A stretch of DNA of 64,000 bases from Rapana venosa (taxonomy: Eukaryota; Mollusca; Gastropoda; Neogastropoda; Muricidae), in assembly GCA_028751875.1 (NCBI GenBank), contig CM054155.1:11986671-12050670 (forward strand), read 5' to 3'. How positions within the stretch are numbered: position 1 is the first letter of the stretch; each line of letters begins with the position of its first letter. Under the pieces are notes generated by a model. The model worked only from the letters and a program-made list of their open reading frames with translations. It searched no databases and was not told where the DNA came from. Of this stretch, positions 59,156 through 64,000 are shown one piece after another. The position numbers and the translations under genes were made by a program.

Positions 59156-59550
59156 TTTACCACTTTAAGTCACGGCAAATTTCTCTGCCTGAAATTTGGG
59201 CTGCTCTCCCTGGGGAGAGCGCGTCGCCACAAGACCAGCACCACCCATTATTTTTTTTTTCTTCTCCTGTCAGCAACTGTATTTGTTTCCCTATCAGAGT
59301 GGCGTTTTTCTACAGAATTTTGCCAGGGACAACTCTCTTGTTGCCGTGGGGTTGTTGTTTTTAACGTGCGCTAAATAATTATGTCACACTCGGAACCTCG
59401 GTGTATCGTCTCATCCGAAAGACTAGCCACTCACGTCTAGTGGATGTAGGAAAAGTGTTTGGTCCAAACGGGGATCGAGCCACCACACACTCCGAACACG
59501 GACTTTTCGCTTTCTAGGCAGGTGCGTTACTTCTAGGCCACCGATCCACC
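59156..59550 (-). repeat. SINE-E, minus strand (mollusc-type)
   Basis: From left to right on +: aaatttctctgcctgaaatt, ctccctggggagagcgcgtc, acagaattttgccagggaca, tcgtctcatccgaaagacta, ending in a tRNA-like head (minus) with ctaggcaggtgcgttacttc and taggccaccgatccac. This sequence type is familiar from gastropod genomes; that recall supports the taxonomic guess and is not a database result. Confidence 0.7.
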
Positions 59551-59559
59551 AGACAATCC

Positions 59560-59765
59560 AGACAGAAAGACCTCTGGAACGACAAGAACATCGCCAACAG
59601 CTTCGAGATCAGACTGATGCGTTCCTTGATCATATCCATATTTTTGTACATATGTGAAACGTGGACCATAACAGCAAGACACTGAAAGAAGGAAACTGGC
59701 AAATAATGGAGATGATGTGCTTTCGAAAACTCCTTGGTTTATCATACAGAGATCACATAACTAAC
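59560..59765 (+). mobile_element. RTE-like LINE RT fragment
   Basis: Plus strand: D-L-W-N-D-K-N-I-A-N-S-F-E-I-R-L-M-R-S-L, then I-I-S-I-F-L-Y-I-C-E-T-W-T. After a stop and shift come M-M-C-F-R-K-L-L-G-L-S-Y and R-D-H-I-T-N-Y. It belongs to the region between the RT active site and the C-terminus. Confidence 0.75.
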
Positions 59766-59875
59766 TACTACTGATGTTAACACCAGGGTAAAATTCCCTA
59801 AAACGGGCGCCTCGGTGGTGGCTCGATCCCGGGCCGTCAGATCACGAGCGCTACGCTCTAACCACTACACTACCC
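59766..59875 (-). repeat. SINE-D-like tRNA head, truncated, minus strand
   Basis: The minus strand reads tagtgtagtggttagagcgt, then cccgggatcgagcc and ggtgttaacatc, that is, the head and first body block of SINE-D only. Confidence 0.65.
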
Positions 59876-60160
59876 CCTCCCTTCCCTAACCCCACCCCAC
59901 CCTGCCCAATGAGTAAACAAACAGAATAAAACAACGAGTTTTCGTCTCGCATGATGATCAATGATTCTGAGGAGAACGTAGCGATACTAAGACTAACTTT
60001 GAAATGTAACAAACCCCACGAAATCATGAGAGAAGCAGAATGAAACAAAACAAAACAAATTGAAATAGAGAAAGAGAACAAAACAGAAACTGACCATTAA
60101 CCTAACATGAAACAGACATGCCACAACATAAAAAAACAACAACGCTCACACGGCAGCAAG
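59876..60160. other. Unassigned A-rich spacer
   Basis: CAAAA-rich (60,040-60,060). Nothing recognised. Confidence 0.4.
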
Positions 60161-60468
<308 letters not shown>

Positions 60469-60539
60469 TATGTATAGGCCTATATATTTTTACCCTGTAT
60501 ACAATTGATTCTGTACTTTTTACCCTGTATACAAATGCC

Positions 60540-61164
60540 TCCACTGGTACATCACTTACACCTGTTGTAAAATACTCAGACGACTCTGCTCTATTAGATA
60601 TATCCAGCTCAGATACTGTTTATTTTGACGAAGTACAAAGGTTCTGTAACTGGTGTAAAAATAACTATCTTGACTTAAACGTCAGCAAAACCAAAGACAT
60701 GCTCATTGATTTTCGTAGAAATACACCCCCATTTCCTGATCTGTTCACAGACGGAACAAAAGTAGAGAGAGTGCTAGAGTACAAATATCTTGGTACAATT
60801 CTAGATAATAAATTGAATTTTAATGCAAAAACTGCTTTTATACATAAGAAGTGTCAATCAAGGATATACTATCTTAAAAAACTGCGATCACTGAAGGTTA
60901 AAAAAGAAACTATGTGCTTGTTTTATTGTAGTTTTGTAGACTCAGTCTTGTCCTATGGGATTTTATGCTGGCTTGGTTGTCTGAATGTAAAAAACAAGAA
61001 CGTACTGAATAAAGTTGTGAATGTGTGTGGAAAAATTGTTGGAGAAAAGCAAAAGACGCTGGGATTTTATGCTGGCTTGGTTGTCTGAATGTAAAAAACA
61101 AGAACGTACTGAATAAAGTTGTGAATGTGTGTGGAAAAATTGTTGGAGAAAAGCAAAAGACGCT
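60540..61164 (+). mobile_element. Rex1/CR1-like RT fragment with internal duplication
   Basis: Frame with V-K-Y-S-D-D-S-A-L-L (active-site A-D-D changed to S-D-D), F-C-N-W-C-K-N-N-Y-L-D-L-N-V-S-K-T-K, E-Y-K-Y-L-G-T-I-L-D-N-K-L, Q-S-R-I-Y-Y-L-K-K-L-R-S and V-L-S-Y-G-I-L-C-W. It covers only RT motifs 5 to 7 and the start of the linker. A perfect 104-bp tandem duplication (60,957-61,060 and 61,061-61,164) lies at its 3' end. Confidence 0.7.
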
Positions 61165-61306
61165 AAATGACTAAAAAAGCCAAAGACATTTCCACTGACG
61201 AAACCCACGTGCTTTCACGACATAGCCTTGGAAACAAAGTTATACATCCCCCATTATTTATTTGCCTTTTTTCTTCACCTGTCTGTCTGTCTGTCTGTCT
61301 GTCTTT

Positions 61307-61309
<3 letters not shown>
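61165..61309. other. Unassigned spacer
   Basis: Short CTGT run at 61,280-61,303; nothing else seen. Confidence 0.4.
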
Positions 61310-61363
<54 letters not shown>

Positions 61364-61395
61364 GTGTGTGTGTGGTGTGTGTGTGTGTGTGTGTG

Positions 61396-61443
<48 letters not shown>
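61310..61443. repeat. GT then CT microsatellite
   Basis: GT to about 61,395, CT 61,399-61,443. The stretch 61,444-61,698 that follows is unassigned AT-rich DNA. Confidence 0.95.
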
Positions 61444-61445
<2 letters not shown>

Positions 61446-61695
61446 TTTTGAATGTTTTACTGATAATTATTTCATTGTTGTGTACTTGTAAGGAGTTTAC
61501 AAAAGTTTGGAAGGCTTTTTGTGTATTTTTCTTTTATTACACTATAATTTTTTTTTAATATCTATCATAACATGTGTTAATCTGTACAAGTACAATCAAA
61601 AAGAGTGTTGATGGTGATGGTGTGCTGTTTTGAGAATGATATTCAGTATTTTTTTGTTTTGTGTGTTTGTTTACAGACAAAAAAGCCTTATCTAT

Positions 61696-61698
<3 letters not shown>

Positions 61699-61747
<49 letters not shown>

Positions 61748-61765
61748 CTCTCCCTCTCACTTTCT

Positions 61766-61852
<87 letters not shown>

Positions 61853-61857
61853 TCATT
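61699..61857. repeat. CA then CT microsatellite
   Basis: CA 61,699-61,744, CT with CCT breaks 61,745-61,857. It opens a spurious N-terminal extension of the RT frame that follows. Confidence 0.95.
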
Positions 61858-61859
61858 AA

Positions 61860-63216
61860 TGAGTTAGCAATAGAAGTCATTAATAATGGTAAACATGGTA
61901 CTACTTCCCCCCAAGATTTCACAGAATTGTTTATTCTTCTGCTTGCTGATGATGTCATCCTTCTATCTGAAACTGTTGTAAGCTTACAACAGCAGCTGAA
62001 TAGCTTAAGCAGTGCTGCAACAGCACTTGATCTTAAGGTTAATCTGAATAAGAGTAATAGTGTTGTATTCAGAAAAGGTGGTTATTTAGCTGCTCATGAA
62101 AAATGGCTGTACAATGGAAAAGCCATGCCTGTGATTAATGTATATAAATATCTAGGAATCTGTTTTTCTACAAAGCTTAGTTTCACAACTGCATGTAAAG
62201 ATCTGGCAAGTCGAGGCAAAAGAAGCTTGTTACTTGTTTTGAAAAAATTACGATTATTGAATAATAATGCTTTTGACTTGTTGATTAAGATATTTGATGC
62301 ACTAATACAACCCACTGTGTTATATGGCGCGGAAATTTGGGGACTGGATGCAGCTGTAACACATTATGAATCAGTACACCTCTTTGCTTTAAAGCAGTTT
62401 TTAGGCTTAGATAGACGTACACCTAGATCTTGTTTATAGTGAAACCAATAGATATCCTCTCTCTATTAATGCTGCTGTAAGATGCATGAGATATTGGATT
62501 AAGATGCTGCATATGGATGAGTGCAGGTTACCTTTTAAGCTTTATGATCTAGATGTCAAGGGGAAAAGCACCTGGGCTTCACAAATACGTTCCTGTTTAT
62601 GTGAACTTGGCTTTGGGTTTGTTTGGCTCAATCAAGGTGTCGGAAATTGTAGAGAGTTTATCAAGGTTTTCAGGCAGACTGATTGACCGCCGTTGGCAGC
62701 AGTGGAATGGTCATATACAAAACAGTGAAAGATTTCAAATGTACAGACAATTTATAGGTTCACACGATGTCAAACCTTATCTAAAGCTTGATATGGACAT
62801 ACATTTGAAAAGAATTATGTCTAAGTTTAGACTTGGTGTGTCAGACATAAATTTAGATATATAGAACATGATGATGATGACCTCAGGTTGCTATGCCCAT
62901 TATGTAAGCAAACAGTGGAAGATGAAGTTCATTTTGTGCTGTGCTGTCCAGTGTTAGAAGATGTAAGACAGAATTACATTCCGGTAAAGTATAGTAGACA
63001 GCCTAATTTATTTAGATTCTGTCTACTCATGGCATCTAGTCACCCTGAGATTGTGCCAGCCTTGCTTTATATGTGTGTAAAGCTTTTAGAATAAGAGATA
63101 TCTTGGTTTCTTAAGTCATATTTTTGGAACTTTTTTAATGCCGTAGCTGTGGGTATACAATAACTTTTTGTTTTTTTGTGTTACTTATTGTTCTCACTAA
63201 AATAATAAGCATTTGC

Positions 63217-63249
<33 letters not shown>

Positions 63250-63296
63250 TTCATGTATGGGCCAATGGCCTTTTTGTGAATAAATCTTTGAGTTCG
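61860..63296 (+). mobile_element. 5'-truncated I/Nimb-like LINE (RT C-terminal half and zinc knuckle)
   Basis: Frame 61,857-62,439: L-L-A-D-D-V-I-L-L-S (RT active site), L-N-K-S-N-S-V-V-F, Y-K-Y-L-G-I-C-F-S, K-R-S-L-L-L-V-L and V-L-Y-G-A-E-I-W-G. A one-base shift near 62,430 and another near 62,680 separate the later pieces: L-G-F-G-F-V-W-L-N-Q-G-V-G, R-R-W-Q-Q-W-N-G-H, M-Y-R-Q-F. The last piece has C-P-L-C-K-Q ... H-F-V-L-C-C-P (62,891-62,955), a zinc-knuckle-like motif. The 3' UTR has gggccaatggcctttttgtg and aataaatctttgag before the CT array. Same lineage style as the insertion in units A and B. Confidence 0.75.
63218..63249. repeat. C homopolymer (32 nt) in LINE 3' UTR
   Basis: Thirty-two consecutive C; length likely unreliable. 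Confidence 0.9.
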
Positions 63297-63422
<126 letters not shown>

Positions 63423-63914
63423 CCTTTTATCGTTTTGCTTATAGTTATGGTGTATCCTGATGAAGGATTCATATTTTATATTTTCAATACTTATTGGACT
63501 TGTCCTCTGCACTTAAGTCTTAACGAGTGCCCTATTTCAATATCTTATTGTTATGTGTAACAAGTATATGTACCATTTGACAATGTGTAGATGTTTATCT
63601 TTATGACTTATTAAGTTTGGTTGTTATTCTTCTTGGTTTTGTTGTTGTTGTTGTTTCTTTTTCTTTTTTTCTTCTTTTGTTGGTTTGATTTTTCTTTCTC
63701 TTTTGTTTGTTTGTTTGTTTTGGTTGTGGGTTGGTTGTTGTTGTTTTTTTTTGGGGGTGGGGGTGGGGGGTGGTGGGGGATGTTTTTAGGGTTTTCTTTT
63801 ATTAGTTTGCTTTGGGGGGGGGGGGGAGTTGGTTGGGGGGGGGGGGGGCTGCTTTGAAAAGGGTTATTTCCCCATGTTTCTACTGTGAGACTGTATAAGT
63901 GTTGGGTTATTGTT
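63423..63914. other. Unassigned, ending in a T/G-rich tract
   Basis: AT-rich to 63,630, then T/G homopolymer-rich sequence (63,635-63,850). No coding signal. Confidence 0.5.
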
Positions 63915-64000
63915 AAGATGTATCCCTACGGGCGGGGACTGGATGTAAAAAAGCACATGAGTGCTTATTCATTATCCTCGAAATAAAAGAATTTGTCATT
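63915..64000 (+). repeat. SINE-D tail fragment, runs to window end
   Basis: ggcggggactggatgtaaaa, aagcacatgagtgcttattc, attatcctcgaaataaaaga matches the end of 56,440-56,775. Confidence 0.65.

Noticed and set aside
61630..61860. N-terminal 75 codons of the frame starting at 61,630
   Set aside because: They translate CA and CT microsatellites that happen to be in frame with the LINE fragment.

Overview
This is a eukaryotic, non-coding-rich animal window. It looks like mollusc DNA, most likely a gastropod. The reasons are several tRNA-headed SINE families, LINE fragments of at least five lineages (CR1/L2-like, RTE-like, I-clade with RNase H, I/Nimb-like with a C-terminal zinc knuckle, Rex1/CR1-like), very many CA/GT, CT/GA, ACGC and GATA microsatellites, and no operon-like coding. 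The species call rests on repeat style alone and is an inference.

Layout. Positions 1 to about 50,477 are three head-to-tail copies of a segment of about 19.3 kb: unit A 1-11,910 (interrupted by a 500-N gap that replaces about 7.4 kb of the unit), unit B 11,911-31,159, and unit C 31,160-50,477. A truncated fourth copy, D, covers about 50,478-51,640. Each full unit carries, in order: a SINE-A; ACGC/CA microsatellites; a minus-strand SINE-A; SINE-B; a minus-strand SINE-D; GT/GA arrays; a decayed minus-strand ORF1-like stretch; another SINE-A; a minus-strand RTE-like LINE with a plus-strand CR1/L2 LINE nested inside it; SINE-C; a promoter-like block; repeat F; another SINE-B; and then a candidate small gene followed by an inverted pair of SINE-C. 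From 51.6 to 64 kb the DNA is outside the array. It holds an almost complete but broken CR1/L2 LINE (52.4-55.9 kb), repeat F and SINE-D copies, a 48-bp minisatellite, RTE-like, Rex1/CR1-like and I/Nimb-like LINE fragments, and long simple repeats.

The most interesting candidate is a multi-exon gene on the + strand of each unit. One exon encodes a signal peptide followed by an acidic stretch (unit B, about 24,554-24,715). A small middle exon follows (26,359-26,418). The last exon (unit C 47,945-48,153; unit A 9,016-9,224) encodes an RRRR furin-type site followed by a 42-residue tail with 8 Arg, 6 Pro and no acidic residue. That architecture resembles precursors of cationic Pro/Arg-rich secreted peptides. 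The splicing model is an inference. Only unit B has an intact signal exon and only units A and C have an intact last exon.

Caution on the assembly. Unit A matches unit B across the 3' half of the segment, and unit B matches unit C across the 5' half, whereas the 3' halves of B and C differ by several percent and by two LINE insertions. Parts of A and B show many one-base indels typical of unpolished long reads. One whole unit may be a false duplication, and many frameshifts may be sequencing errors.
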